A stretch of 33,878 bases of DNA from Gammaproteobacteria bacterium (GTDB taxonomy: Bacteria; Pseudomonadota; Gammaproteobacteria; DSM-16500), in the NCBI GenBank assembly GCA_013287085.1, contig JABDEM010000017.1, forward strand, positions 1-33,878. Direction: 5' to 3'. The number at the start of each line of letters is the position of its first letter. Within the stretch, counting starts at the first letter, position 1. A program made the position numbers and the translations under genes. The notes beneath the pieces are model-generated. The model saw only the letters and a list, made by a program, of their open reading frames with translations, searched no databases and was not told where the DNA came from. Below, piece after piece: positions 8,936 through 16,741 of this stretch.

Positions 8936-9036
8936 CCTATTCTTATCCTCATTTTATGCTTAAAGTATAGCCATAAAATGGTTTTTTTGTGTTATTATTC
9001 GCGGCTAAATAATAGTGGAAAAAGAGGAGTGATCAC

Positions 9037-10089
9037 ATGGCATTATCGAGAAAAGTATTAACTACCGTCGGGAATTATTCGATTGAGCTCGTTGCGCAAA
9101 ATGCGAATACTTACTCTATCCAAATTTTAGATTTAAATGATCATACTATTCTTGCGAATCTTCCTTTAGACCCTATGGATAATACCCTCGCAGCGGTAAT
9201 AGATAAAAATACTATTGCTAAATTAGGTGCAGCGGCGCCTGCAGTTTTAGAATCCTTATCAAAAGCATTACAAGAACAAATTGGCGGAAAAGAATTTTTA
9301 GTTGTGCCTCCCGGCGTTGATTTGCCAGAATATATTTTGGCGCAAAATGCAGGCTTTAAACGTCTACGCCAAGCAAGCCGTGCTGATTTAGAAAAAACTA
9401 CCGCGTCGATTTTGGATGAATATAAAGATTTAGTAAGGGAATTAGATCAGACAAAAGAAATCATTGTTGGCATTGCAAGTCTTACAAAAAAATTGCCGCC
9501 TCAAAACCCCTATGAGGAAATATTAGTTTTTTTAGCAAAGCATGCTGACTTTACCCCTGAGAAGATGATTGAATATAACCAAGAAGACATTCAGGGTAAA
9601 AAAGCTCGTTTCAATAATCACCATGTCACCACTATTGCTATGTTAGACCAACAACAGCGTCTTTGTGGCATTGTTAGAGGGTTGTTCATGGGAAATGAAT
9701 TTATGTATTTATCGGATGAAACAGTCAATCAAGAGATATTGCCGCTTGATAAATTTCAAGGTGATGCAAAAACTAGGAGCAAATTTTTATTAGCCTATCT
9801 AGTCAATAAAGTATGTGCTCTGGTAAAACAAAATTATCTTTTAATCATCGCAGCAGATAAGCGAGAAGATATTTACGATGGGATAGGTTTTCAAACATTT
9901 CCTATGAAGTCAGAAGATTATGTTGTCAGGATGAAATTAGCTAAGCCGGCGCCTGCGTTGGCTGATGTTAAGGAAAAATTATTACAGCCGTCTTCAGAAA
10001 TGGCGGTGATTAGTAAAGTAGGGGTAATGCCGTCTCCACTCGCAAGTGCTGCAGGAACAGTGGTGGTTGATCAAAAGCTATCTATTTAG
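9037..10089 (+). CDS. GNAT-like protein, possibly tandem acetyltransferase folds
   Basis: The 350-residue product has a C-terminal region (about 190-300) that reads like a GNAT fold: HHVTTIAMLDQQQRLCGIVRGLFM, then YLSDETV, a long helix with SKFLLAYLVNKVCALVK, strand YLLIIAADKR and the closing IYDGIGFQTF, which matches the usual lYeklGF motif. The N-terminal part ends similarly (EFLVVPPGVDLPEYILAQNAGFKRL, about 86-110), suggesting a second, degenerate copy. A helical linker (113-150) joins them. The acetyl-CoA loop R/QxxGxG/A is not clear in either half, so activity is uncertain. The ribosome binding site AGAGGAG is strong. The stop overlaps the stop of the convergent gene at 10086. An effector or antibiotic-type acetyltransferase are both possible. 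Confidence 0.55.
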   Translation: MALSRKVLTTVGNYSIELVAQNANTYSIQILDLNDHTILANLPLDPMDNTLAAVIDKNTIAKLGAAAPAVLESLSKALQEQIGGKEFLVVPPGVDLPEYILAQNAGFKRLRQASRADLEKTTASILDEYKDLVRELDQTKEIIVGIASLTKKLPPQNPYEEILVFLAKHADFTPEKMIEYNQEDIQGKKARFNNHHVTTIAMLDQQQRLCGIVRGLFMGNEFMYLSDETVNQEILPLDKFQGDAKTRSKFLLAYLVNKVCALVKQNYLLIIAADKREDIYDGIGFQTFPMKSEDYVVRMKLAKPAPALADVKEKLLQPSSEMAVISKVGVMPSPLASAAGTVVVDQKLSI

Positions 10090-11021
10090 TTTCTCGGTCT
10101 AAACTGTTGGGCAAGCTCTTGCATTTCCGTCGATAGTTTTGTGGGAACAAAATGTTTGCGGCCGTTCATTTCTACGTGAGTTTTACTAAAGAGATGAAAC
10201 ATTCCAATTCCGCCCATTAAACAAATCAGACCCTGTGGTTGATTTAATAATTGATTCAAGGGAGTTCCAGGCAACTCCCAAAGTGCTACGCCGATTAATG
10301 TTGCGGACAGAATAAAATAAACCCAAGCCAAATTTTCTGGATTAAATCGTTTGGTTGCGAAATAACGGCGCTCAAAACGTTTGGCCAATTGATTATACGC
10401 GCTGATTTCTTCTGGGTTCAGTTGCAGAGTGACTAATTGATAGGTTTTAAATAAAACCAACGCATAGTCTTCATGATTTTCAGGGCGCTTTTTTTCTCTT
10501 TGATCAATTTCATTAAGAATAGTTTCAACTGCAGGGTTTGTAGGGCGATTATGATGCGTGAGCCAAGTACGCAACGTTCGCCTTGTTTGCTTATATTCTA
10601 TTATTTTCCCAGAAGTTTCTAATTGATTTAATTTTATTTTTTTAACTTCATTGAATACATTGCGTGGAGAAGTATAACCAAAAGAGGGTTCAGAAATTGG
10701 AATGTGAGCTGTACGTAATGCAAGAATCGTAGCATCCGCACAATTATTACGTGGCCCCCAGGTGCCTTGTAATTTTTCTTGGTGTTGAAAAAGTTTGCCA
10801 CAAAATTCTTTAAAACTTATTTGATTCGTTTCAAAGGTAATGCAATTATCATCATCTTTTTGCTCGGAAGGGGAGCGAAAAGTTAAACATTTTTGATTTC
10901 CTGCATGATAAAATTTAATCGAGCGAATGGGTTTTTCTTCATGTATATAAGGTTCTTCTTTTAAACCAGCCCAAGCATAGAGATAAATGCTCTCCGGTGG
11001 ATATTTAATTTGTATAAACAT
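10086..11021 (-). CDS. Papain-like (LRAT/PPPDE-like order) protein with C-terminal membrane hairpin, paralogue A
   Basis: The 311-residue product is paralogous to the protein at 26839-27816. Both begin MFI(Q/R) and share DDD-x2-(I/V)TF-x-TN and ISF, then a Cys motif (here NNCADATILALRTAHI, Cys94), preceded by a conserved His (FYHAG, His39). A His-before-Cys order with N-C-x-x-(A/S) recalls permuted NlpC/P60-type folds such as LRAT or PPPDE, so a thiol hydrolase or acyltransferase is suspected. A shared helical region follows (EIDQREKKRPENHEDY), then two membrane segments (about 229-249 and 262-278). It lies 9 bases after the 472-aa gene and has ribosome binding site AAGGAGA, so the two are co-transcribed. 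Enzyme class is inference; the paralogy is directly visible. Confidence 0.65.
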   Translation of the reverse strand: MFIQIKYPPESIYLYAWAGLKEEPYIHEEKPIRSIKFYHAGNQKCLTFRSPSEQKDDDNCITFETNQISFKEFCGKLFQHQEKLQGTWGPRNNCADATILALRTAHIPISEPSFGYTSPRNVFNEVKKIKLNQLETSGKIIEYKQTRRTLRTWLTHHNRPTNPAVETILNEIDQREKKRPENHEDYALVLFKTYQLVTLQLNPEEISAYNQLAKRFERRYFATKRFNPENLAWVYFILSATLIGVALWELPGTPLNQLLNQPQGLICLMGGIGMFHLFSKTHVEMNGRKHFVPTKLSTEMQELAQQFRPRN

Positions 11022-11030
11022 TTTTTCTCC

Positions 11031-12449
11031 TTAAAAAGGTCGACGAATGTGCTGGCGTTTTGCTATTTCAAGACGCTCCAAAATCATTGCAGCGATGATG
11101 TTTTTGGTCTCTTTCCCGGCTTTATAGACCGGCAGCTGAAATTCAATAAAATATTTTGCCATCGCAGTACTCACTTTACTAAATTTCTGACGTAGGGCTT
11201 CATAATTACCGTTTGATACAGGGCAGGAGAATAAAAGAAAATTATATTGTGGGGCAGGAAAGCTATCTGCTGGTAAAGGTTTTTCTTGGGTAAGCGCTAC
11301 AAGACATTGCACAAAATTATCGAGTTTTGCATAAAAATCGGCTTTGACATAGAAACCATAACGATTAGTAAAATATTCCAAGGTTTCTTTTAAGCAAGCG
11401 GATTGTTCCTGGGATACGCGAGTTTTTTCTTCCGCAAAGGGGAAGAAATCTTCGCGGTATCCACAAATAATACCCGTAAGCTCATTTAATGCATCGTTTA
11501 CTCCCGAGAATTCTAAGCCTTCTTTTATTGCTGCGGATGTAGATAAGGCACGGCCCGAGTTAAGAAAATCTTTTAATAACGAGTCACATTTTATGTAGAA
11601 CCCTCTATGATCGACGACTTGAAACCAAAATTCGCCAGTCTTTTGGATTGCACTGAAGGTAGCTCTGGGTCGATATTGTGAAGGTAGTTGATGGGATTGC
11701 TCTAATAAATATAACGTCTTCATAGTAGAGAGCTGTAATAAGCAAAAAACAGTGGTTGATGCGCTAAATACAGCAATATCTAATTCAGGTATCACGCAAT
11801 GCACTTGCAAAACTTCATCGGGCGGTCCTTCGTGATTGAATAAATAGGCGTAGTTACGAGCCGCGCCGCTGGTATTAATGACTCTCTCTTTTGAAAAGGA
11901 ACGTTTGCTCACATCAATTTTATATAACCCGCAATTCGTATAGTATAGTACTTCTTTATTCGATAGGTAGTATAAACAGTCTGCATGGTTGTCGTGTATA
12001 TCGCTGTGGGTTTCTCGTTGCAAGTGTTTGTTTTCCCGTACAAACTTACCATTCGCTTGTTTTTCATAGAAGTGCACTTCCCCTCCTCTAGCGCAAACCA
12101 GGACGCCGGGTTTTTCTGCTTCGGGAATATGAAATGACATGCTGTCATACCTAATATTCCTCGAAAAAGGGGTAGAACTTACGCATTTTATTTCATTATC
12201 CTGGAGGGAATAAACGGCTAAAATGTAACCTCTATGTCCTATAGAATAGTCGTATACAGCAAATCCATCATCCCCTAAGGGAATAATAAAGCCAAAAAAC
12301 GCATTATAATTTAATATCTTTCGTAGTAGATCGCTATATTTTGTTATTAACTCTTCCTGAGGGTAGGTGGGAAATAAATTTTCTGCAGGAGGAAGTTGAT
12401 TAAAAACTTCTTCTTTTGCTTCAACTTCCACTCCTCTTGCTGCAGCCAT
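11031..12449 (-). CDS. Propeller-like protein, function unknown
   Basis: No family is recognised. The 472-residue product has a beta-rich section (about 50-310) with recurring strand-turn units such as DGFAVYDYSIGHRGYILAVYSL, GVLVCARGGEVHFYEK, DCLYYLSNKEVLYYTNCGLYKID and LDIAVFSASTTVFCLLQLSTMKTLYLL, consistent with a beta-propeller lacking standard WD repeats. The C-terminal 150 residues are helical. There is no signal peptide or membrane segment. It is the first gene of a minus-strand pair with the papain-like protein and is divergent from the LRR gene, with a PmrA-like palindrome in the shared 149-base intergenic region. It is architecturally similar to the propeller-like ORF at 2185 but not obviously alignable by eye. 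An effector role is inferred from context. Confidence 0.6.
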   Translation of the reverse strand: MAAARGVEVEAKEEVFNQLPPAENLFPTYPQEELITKYSDLLRKILNYNAFFGFIIPLGDDGFAVYDYSIGHRGYILAVYSLQDNEIKCVSSTPFSRNIRYDSMSFHIPEAEKPGVLVCARGGEVHFYEKQANGKFVRENKHLQRETHSDIHDNHADCLYYLSNKEVLYYTNCGLYKIDVSKRSFSKERVINTSGAARNYAYLFNHEGPPDEVLQVHCVIPELDIAVFSASTTVFCLLQLSTMKTLYLLEQSHQLPSQYRPRATFSAIQKTGEFWFQVVDHRGFYIKCDSLLKDFLNSGRALSTSAAIKEGLEFSGVNDALNELTGIICGYREDFFPFAEEKTRVSQEQSACLKETLEYFTNRYGFYVKADFYAKLDNFVQCLVALTQEKPLPADSFPAPQYNFLLFSCPVSNGNYEALRQKFSKVSTAMAKYFIEFQLPVYKAGKETKNIIAAMILERLEIAKRQHIRRPF

Positions 12450-12492
12450 TCTAAGCCTCTTGTTATAATTCGTTTGATAAACGTTGAGGTGA

Positions 12493-12525
12493 ATTTTACA
12501 GAGAAAAGCTTAAGGAAACCTTAAG
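12493..12525 (-). promoter_or_regulatory. PmrA-box-like palindrome in divergent intergenic region
   Basis: CTTAAGG (12509-12515) and CCTTAAG (12519-12525) form a perfect palindrome. On the minus strand it reads CTTAA-GG-TT-TC-CTTAA, which fits the Coxiella PmrA site CTTAA-N2-TT-N2-CTTAA exactly; the half-sites are 11 bases apart. A -10 candidate TAAAAT lies 11 bases beyond it toward the 472-aa gene (12498-12493). On the plus strand the site lies just upstream of the LRR gene promoter. PmrA controls Dot/Icm secretion and effector genes in Legionella and Coxiella. That this site is functional is inference. Confidence 0.55.
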
Positions 12526-12532
12526 AGAGTGT

Positions 12533-12561
12533 CTGACAAATGGGTCTTTTTATGCTATATT
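12533..12561 (+). promoter_or_regulatory. Sigma-70-type promoter for the LRR gene
   Basis: CTGACA (12533-12538), a 17-base spacer ending in TGC, and TATATT (12556-12561) form a near-consensus extended -10 promoter. Transcription would start around 12568, giving a leader of about 30 bases before the ATG at 12599. No clear Shine-Dalgarno is seen in that leader. Confidence 0.6.
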
Positions 12562-12598
12562 TTCACGCCAAATAAACAAAAAAATCGAGATTATTCCT

Positions 12599-14254
12599 AT
12601 GGTTAGCAGCGGCAAAACGAGATTTGACGAAACGATCGCTTTTTTAGAGACTTTGGCTCATACCCATCCGTTAGAAAATAAAGAGTTGGGGTCAAAAATT
12701 ACTCTCGATGAAGACTGGACCCCTTCTCAAATAGAAATACTCAGAATAAAACTTGCAGCAGTAGAGGCTAGCTTTAAAAAAATGCTTTCTCTAGCCGATT
12801 TTAAAAAGGCCATTTTAGAGGAGCTAAAAGCAAAAGACGCTACGGTAGAAGAAAAACCCGAAACAGATCAAATGCTCTCCGAACTTTATGAAAAACCCCA
12901 AGAATGGGTTATTTATATTAAAATCGTACCCAATCCAGCTTTATTAAAATTATTAGGTGATTTATTAAGAGGGAACCAAGTTTATAATTTAACGATTGAA
13001 GTTCCGTTACCCGCTGAGATGTTTAACGATATTCTAAACGCTTGCCAGAGTTCGGGAACATATTATGATTTTAGTCATCAAGAATTAACCGTAGCGCAAG
13101 CGGAAGTTATGCTGCGGTTATGCCAAAGTTTTAAGCCTATGACGCAACATGTTGTTAGCTTTTCGGGTAAACATTTGTCGGCAGAGGAAGTTGATCCCTT
13201 TATTCGCCTTAAATACAGAAGAATATTTGTGGATATTCGTTTAAAAATTCTTGATTGTGAAGTGCTCAAAGCTCGTGAAAGAGTAATTGGTAATTTTCAT
13301 CATGCGTGGCCACATTTTCCCGAATGTGAACATTATACCGATAAAGATATTGCAGAATTAGCGCGGATTTATACGAGCGCTGAAAGAGATGCGCACTATT
13401 ATTTACAAATCTATTTCGGAAGTGAAAATATTACCAAGGCCCACTATCAAGGTGAGGCTTGGAAACGCTTCTTCGAAAGCGTGCTTTCTCATCCGGCGAA
13501 TTTTCACTCTAAATTTACACTTCCCTCCGGTGGAACTTCGATGGATAAAGAAGTTCAAATGGCTATATTAAGAGCTCTCACGCTCAATCCTAAGTTGGTA
13601 GAATTAAACATTTATCATGACCTAGACGAGGATGTCACCTCAGAGCTTGTTTCACTTATAGCGGCATCACAATCTTTAAAAACATTCACTTATTGTCCTA
13701 ATGATGAAAGTCTTGCGCGGCCCGTTGTGCGCGCCTTGGCGGCATCTCCATGTCCTTTAGAGCGTTTAACATTGGCCGCAGGGGACTCTGGGGATGAAAT
13801 GGCTCCCAATTTAAAAATGTTGTTAGCCAAAAACTCTCTTGTCAGATTAGATCTTACTAGAACTAATTTTTCAGAGAGTGCATTTCTGGCCTTAGCCGAT
13901 GGATTAAAAACTAACACCAGTGTTATGCAGTTAGGTCTTAGCCATCATCCAACCTATACTGTGGAACAACTGCGCTTAAGAAACCAATGCTTCTCTTATA
14001 TTGATAGAAACCATAGAATATCTTTTCTTCCAGTCGCAATCGCCGTGGCTCAATTGTATAACCAAAAGAATTTACAAATTCCTTTTGAAGTTCTAGCTAA
14101 TTTTTTAGGAGAAGATTGTTCACTTGCGCCCAATATTAAAAAACTATGCACGCACTTAAAAACAACGGTGCCACGGTTTTTCCAAAAGGCAAGAGTTCAA
14201 GCAGTTGCTGTGGATAGTTCGGTTGTCTTTAAACCTACCGCGTCGAGGGATTAA
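12599..14254 (+). CDS. Leucine-rich repeat (RNI-like) protein, candidate effector
   Basis: The 551-residue product has an N-terminal helical region (1-100), a mixed middle region and an RNI-type leucine-rich repeat block at about 316-450. The repeats include ALTLNPKLVELNIYHDLDED, LIAASQSLKTFTY, ALAASPCPLERLTLAAGDSGD, LLAKNSLVRLDLTRTNFSES and GLKTNTSVMQLGLS. Repeats of 28-30 residues with a helix then LxxLxL are the ribonuclease-inhibitor type common in eukaryotes and in effectors. Near the end, IPFEVLANFLGED (494-506) resembles an F-box-like helix. There is no signal peptide or membrane segment. It has its own promoter beside a PmrA-like site. Its stop codon directly abuts the stop of yacG on the other strand. 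An effector role is inference; the LRR fold is a strong reading. Confidence 0.75.
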   Translation: MVSSGKTRFDETIAFLETLAHTHPLENKELGSKITLDEDWTPSQIEILRIKLAAVEASFKKMLSLADFKKAILEELKAKDATVEEKPETDQMLSELYEKPQEWVIYIKIVPNPALLKLLGDLLRGNQVYNLTIEVPLPAEMFNDILNACQSSGTYYDFSHQELTVAQAEVMLRLCQSFKPMTQHVVSFSGKHLSAEEVDPFIRLKYRRIFVDIRLKILDCEVLKARERVIGNFHHAWPHFPECEHYTDKDIAELARIYTSAERDAHYYLQIYFGSENITKAHYQGEAWKRFFESVLSHPANFHSKFTLPSGGTSMDKEVQMAILRALTLNPKLVELNIYHDLDEDVTSELVSLIAASQSLKTFTYCPNDESLARPVVRALAASPCPLERLTLAAGDSGDEMAPNLKMLLAKNSLVRLDLTRTNFSESAFLALADGLKTNTSVMQLGLSHHPTYTVEQLRLRNQCFSYIDRNHRISFLPVAIAVAQLYNQKNLQIPFEVLANFLGEDCSLAPNIKKLCTHLKTTVPRFFQKARVQAVAVDSSVVFKPTASRD

Positions 14255-14446
14255 TTATTTATCCTCTCCAAACTCATCCGGTGGAACAGGGTCACCCGGT
14301 AGTTTTCGCGAATCGCTTGCCCACTCACCCAAATCGATTAATCTACAGCGATCCGAACAAAAAGGGCGGAATTTGTTTTCAGGATTCCAAGTTTTTTCTT
14401 TGGCGCACGTAGGGCAAACAATATCTTCTTTTTTAATTTTAGTCAT
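14255..14446 (-). CDS. yacG: DNA gyrase inhibitor YacG (zinc protein)
   Basis: The 63-residue YacG carries the four-cysteine zinc site C11-PT-C14 and FC30-SDRC34, followed by [19 protein letters not shown], which is the family hallmark. In E. coli YacG binds GyrB and inhibits its activity. It is the last gene of the minus-strand pilA-to-yacG operon, 12 bases after zapD, with ribosome binding site AGAG. It lies tail to tail with the LRR gene with no bases between the stop codons, so there is no room for a private terminator. Confidence 0.96.
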   Translation of the reverse strand: MTKIKKEDIVCPTCAKEKTWNPENKFRPFCSDRCRLIDLGEWASDSRKLPGDPVPPDEFGEDK

Positions 14447-14458
14447 AAGCTCTTTTCT

Positions 14459-15238
14459 CTAAACATTACAGTAGGAAATTCCAAAAGCAATATCTTGTGC
14501 AGATTGGGTGGGGCGTTCATGAATAGTGGGATTGTAAAAGCGTACACTTAAAAAATGTCTTCCGACACTAACTTCAGGATAAGCAGCAATATTATTTGGA
14601 ACGGCTACGCGAACTAGACGTAAATTGGCTTGCGGGTCTAATAATTCTTGGTAAAAACCATGCTCAGCCGTTTTGGATTGTATTCTTGCGCCTTCGCGGG
14701 TTAATTTTAATAATAAATCTATAGCTAGACGGATTTTGCTAAATTCTTCTAACCAGGATTTAATCGTCTCTTGTCGGGTTTGAAAAGGTTGGGCTAACCA
14801 ATAATGATAAACGGGTATATCAAAACTACAGCCACCGCCAGCACTCGCTAAATGTAGGCGTAAGTTATTCAGTAATTCTAGCTCACGAAGTGGCTGGCCT
14901 ATTTTACCGCTGCTATCGATAAAACAGCGTACTAAGTCATTGAGCTGATGTAAGATCACATTGAGCTTTTCTTTATCAATTTCTGGGGTGTCTTCTAGCT
15001 GTAATAAAGCAGATATTTGATGTGATAATTCTTTAGCCAATTTGGCTTTTAAATCGGGTCTATCTAAGAGATGCAAAATATTAATAATGGCGGTAATAAC
15101 ACTGCGGGTGCCAAAATGGGTTTCGTCTTTTAGGTAATGATCCAGTTGGAAGAATAACTGCTCAAGTCGTAAACAGACACGAGTTAATTCATGGAGGGGT
15201 TGCTCGTAAATAACAGCGTCAGCCATCGTACCATTCAT
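14459..15238 (-). CDS. zapD: Cell division protein ZapD
   Basis: ZapD (YacF) binds the FtsZ C-terminal tail and cross-links FtsZ filaments. Family features are visible: the N-terminal IYEQPLHELTRVCLRLEQLFFQL, the central HQISALLQLEDTPEIDKEKL, GQPLRELELLNNLRLH, and the C-terminal VSVGRHFLSVRFY. Two starts are possible: the first ATG at 15238 (MNGTMADAV) or the internal ATG at 15226 (MADAVIYEQPL). The latter agrees better with the usual family N-terminus, giving 255 residues. Neither has a clear Shine-Dalgarno. It lies between coaE and yacG, as in E. coli, and the FtsZ tail it should bind is present at the left end of the window. Confidence 0.94.
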   Translation of the reverse strand: MNGTMADAVIYEQPLHELTRVCLRLEQLFFQLDHYLKDETHFGTRSVITAIINILHLLDRPDLKAKLAKELSHQISALLQLEDTPEIDKEKLNVILHQLNDLVRCFIDSSGKIGQPLRELELLNNLRLHLASAGGGCSFDIPVYHYWLAQPFQTRQETIKSWLEEFSKIRLAIDLLLKLTREGARIQSKTAEHGFYQELLDPQANLRLVRVAVPNNIAAYPEVSVGRHFLSVRFYNPTIHERPTQSAQDIAFGISYCNV

Positions 15239-15281
15239 TCATTTGGGTTGAAATTTTTACAATGATAACATGGGTTTTAGC

Positions 15282-15869
15282 TTAAAGGGATAAGTATTTC
15301 TGATGGAGCTCTTGAACCTGGTCTTTGAGAGATTCTAGGGTCCCGCTGTTGTCTATGACGTCATCGGCATGAGATAGGCGTGATTGGCGGTTTAATTGGG
15401 TTTTAATAATAGCGGTGATCTCATCATGCGAAGCCTGGTCTCTGGTTTTAGCTCGCGCTAACTGTAGTTCTTCAGGGGCATCGACTACCAATATGCGGTT
15501 TATTAGGGGGTTTTTTTCTGTTTCCAAGAGTAAAGGAATCACGGCAATACAATAACTGGATGTGGCATTCAATGCTTGATTGAACATTTCGGTTCGAACT
15601 AGAGGATGGAGTAGTTTTTCTAGCCAGTCTTTTTCTTCCACGCGCTCAAAAATGATTTTTCTAAGTTTAGCGCGGTCTAGGGTTCGATCTTTAGTTAAAA
15701 TATCTAGTCCGAAATGCTTAACAATCTCTTTTAAGGCGGGTTGATCTTTGCAGGTTAAGTCACGAGTGATGATATCCGCATCAATAATGGTTACGCCCAA
15801 ATCTTCAAATAATTTAGCAACCGTTGATTTTCCGCTGCCTATGCCCCCTGTTAAGCCTATCACTAACAT
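15282..15869 (-). CDS. coaE: Dephospho-CoA kinase
   Basis: CoaE phosphorylates the 3'-hydroxyl of dephospho-CoA, the last step of coenzyme A synthesis. The P-loop GLTGGIGSGKST is at residues 5-16, followed by VTIIDADIITRDL (substrate Asp), LHPLVRTEMFNQAL and the lid region RAKTRDQASHDEITAIIKTQ, then DDVIDNSGTLESL. The length of 195 residues is normal. It starts 2 bases after the pilD stop codon, in the pil operon, a linkage also common in Pseudomonas and Legionella. Confidence 0.97.
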   Translation of the reverse strand: MLVIGLTGGIGSGKSTVAKLFEDLGVTIIDADIITRDLTCKDQPALKEIVKHFGLDILTKDRTLDRAKLRKIIFERVEEKDWLEKLLHPLVRTEMFNQALNATSSYCIAVIPLLLETEKNPLINRILVVDAPEELQLARAKTRDQASHDEITAIIKTQLNRQSRLSHADDVIDNSGTLESLKDQVQELHQKYLSL

Positions 15870-15871
15870 AA

Positions 15872-16741
15872 TTAGGTCATATGCTTAATATACATTTGTA
15901 GGATTTCAGGTCCCCAAATCAAACTAATCCAGCCAGCGATTGTGAGATAAGGACCGAAGGGGAGTGGCACGCTTTTAAAGCGGCGCTTAATAATCATATG
16001 CGTTAAGCCAAAAATAATTCCTATGACAGAGGCCAAAAGAATAATAATGGGTAATTGTTGCCAGCCTAAAAAAGCCCCTAATCCGGCTAGAAATTTAAAG
16101 TCTCCCTGACCCATGCCGACTTTACCCGTGACTAATTGAAACACTGCTTGGGTAATATAAAAAATAAGATAGCCACCGACTGCCCCAAAAATCGCACTAT
16201 GGGTATCGGTAAATATGCTAAAAATACTGAGTAACAATCCGATCCATAATAATAAAAACGTTAATTGATCGGGCAGCAAATGATAATCTAAATCAATAAA
16301 CGTCAAACAAATCAATATCCAGGTGAATAATAAAGCCCCAGCTGTTTGATAAGTAATACCAAAACGCCAAGCGACATAAACTGAGGTTATACAGCAAAGT
16401 AATTCAACAATAGGATAGCGTATCGAGATTCTTGCTTCACAATAAGCACATTTTCCTCTTAAGACTAAATAACTAATAATTGGAATATTGTGCCAAAGTT
16501 TAAGTCTTTTTTTACAGGAAGGGCAGTGTGAAGGGGGTAAATAAAGATTTAGTTTCTCTACATCCTCATGGGTGGATTTCAAACCCAAATATTCTCTACA
16601 CTCTTGTCCCCATTGATTCATCATGATGCGCGGTAATCGATAAATCACTACATTTAAAAAACTACCAATAATGAGTGAGAAGCCCGCGACCACGATTAAG
16701 AAAATATCTGGGTTATCTGCTAAAAAATTAATTATATCCAT
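15872..16741 (-). CDS. pilD: Type IV prepilin leader peptidase/N-methylase PilD
   Basis: PilD is the inner-membrane aspartyl protease that cuts the leader from prepilins and methylates the new N-terminus. It has an N-terminal membrane segment, a cytoplasmic loop with four zinc cysteines (C73PSC76 and C98AYC101) and then a series of hydrophobic helices. The two catalytic Asp motifs are FIDLDYHLLPD (about 148-158) and GQGDFKFLAGLGAFLGW. The 289-residue length is standard. It overlaps pilC by 14 bases. Since it may also process type II secretion pseudopilins encoded elsewhere, its function may go beyond this operon. Confidence 0.97.
   Translation of the reverse strand: MDIINFLADNPDIFLIVVAGFSLIIGSFLNVVIYRLPRIMMNQWGQECREYLGLKSTHEDVEKLNLYLPPSHCPSCKKRLKLWHNIPIISYLVLRGKCAYCEARISIRYPIVELLCCITSVYVAWRFGITYQTAGALLFTWILICLTFIDLDYHLLPDQLTFLLLWIGLLLSIFSIFTDTHSAIFGAVGGYLIFYITQAVFQLVTGKVGMGQGDFKFLAGLGAFLGWQQLPIIILLASVIGIIFGLTHMIIKRRFKSVPLPFGPYLTIAGWISLIWGPEILQMYIKHMT

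Noticed and set aside
8941..9036. Second PmrA-like box upstream of the GNAT-like gene
   Set aside because: Only one half-site (CTTAA at 8959-8963) is present; the position 11 bases on reads GCCAT.
11891..12148. Overlapping ORFs inside the 472-aa gene on both strands
   Set aside because: They lie fully within a longer convincing gene and show no family features.
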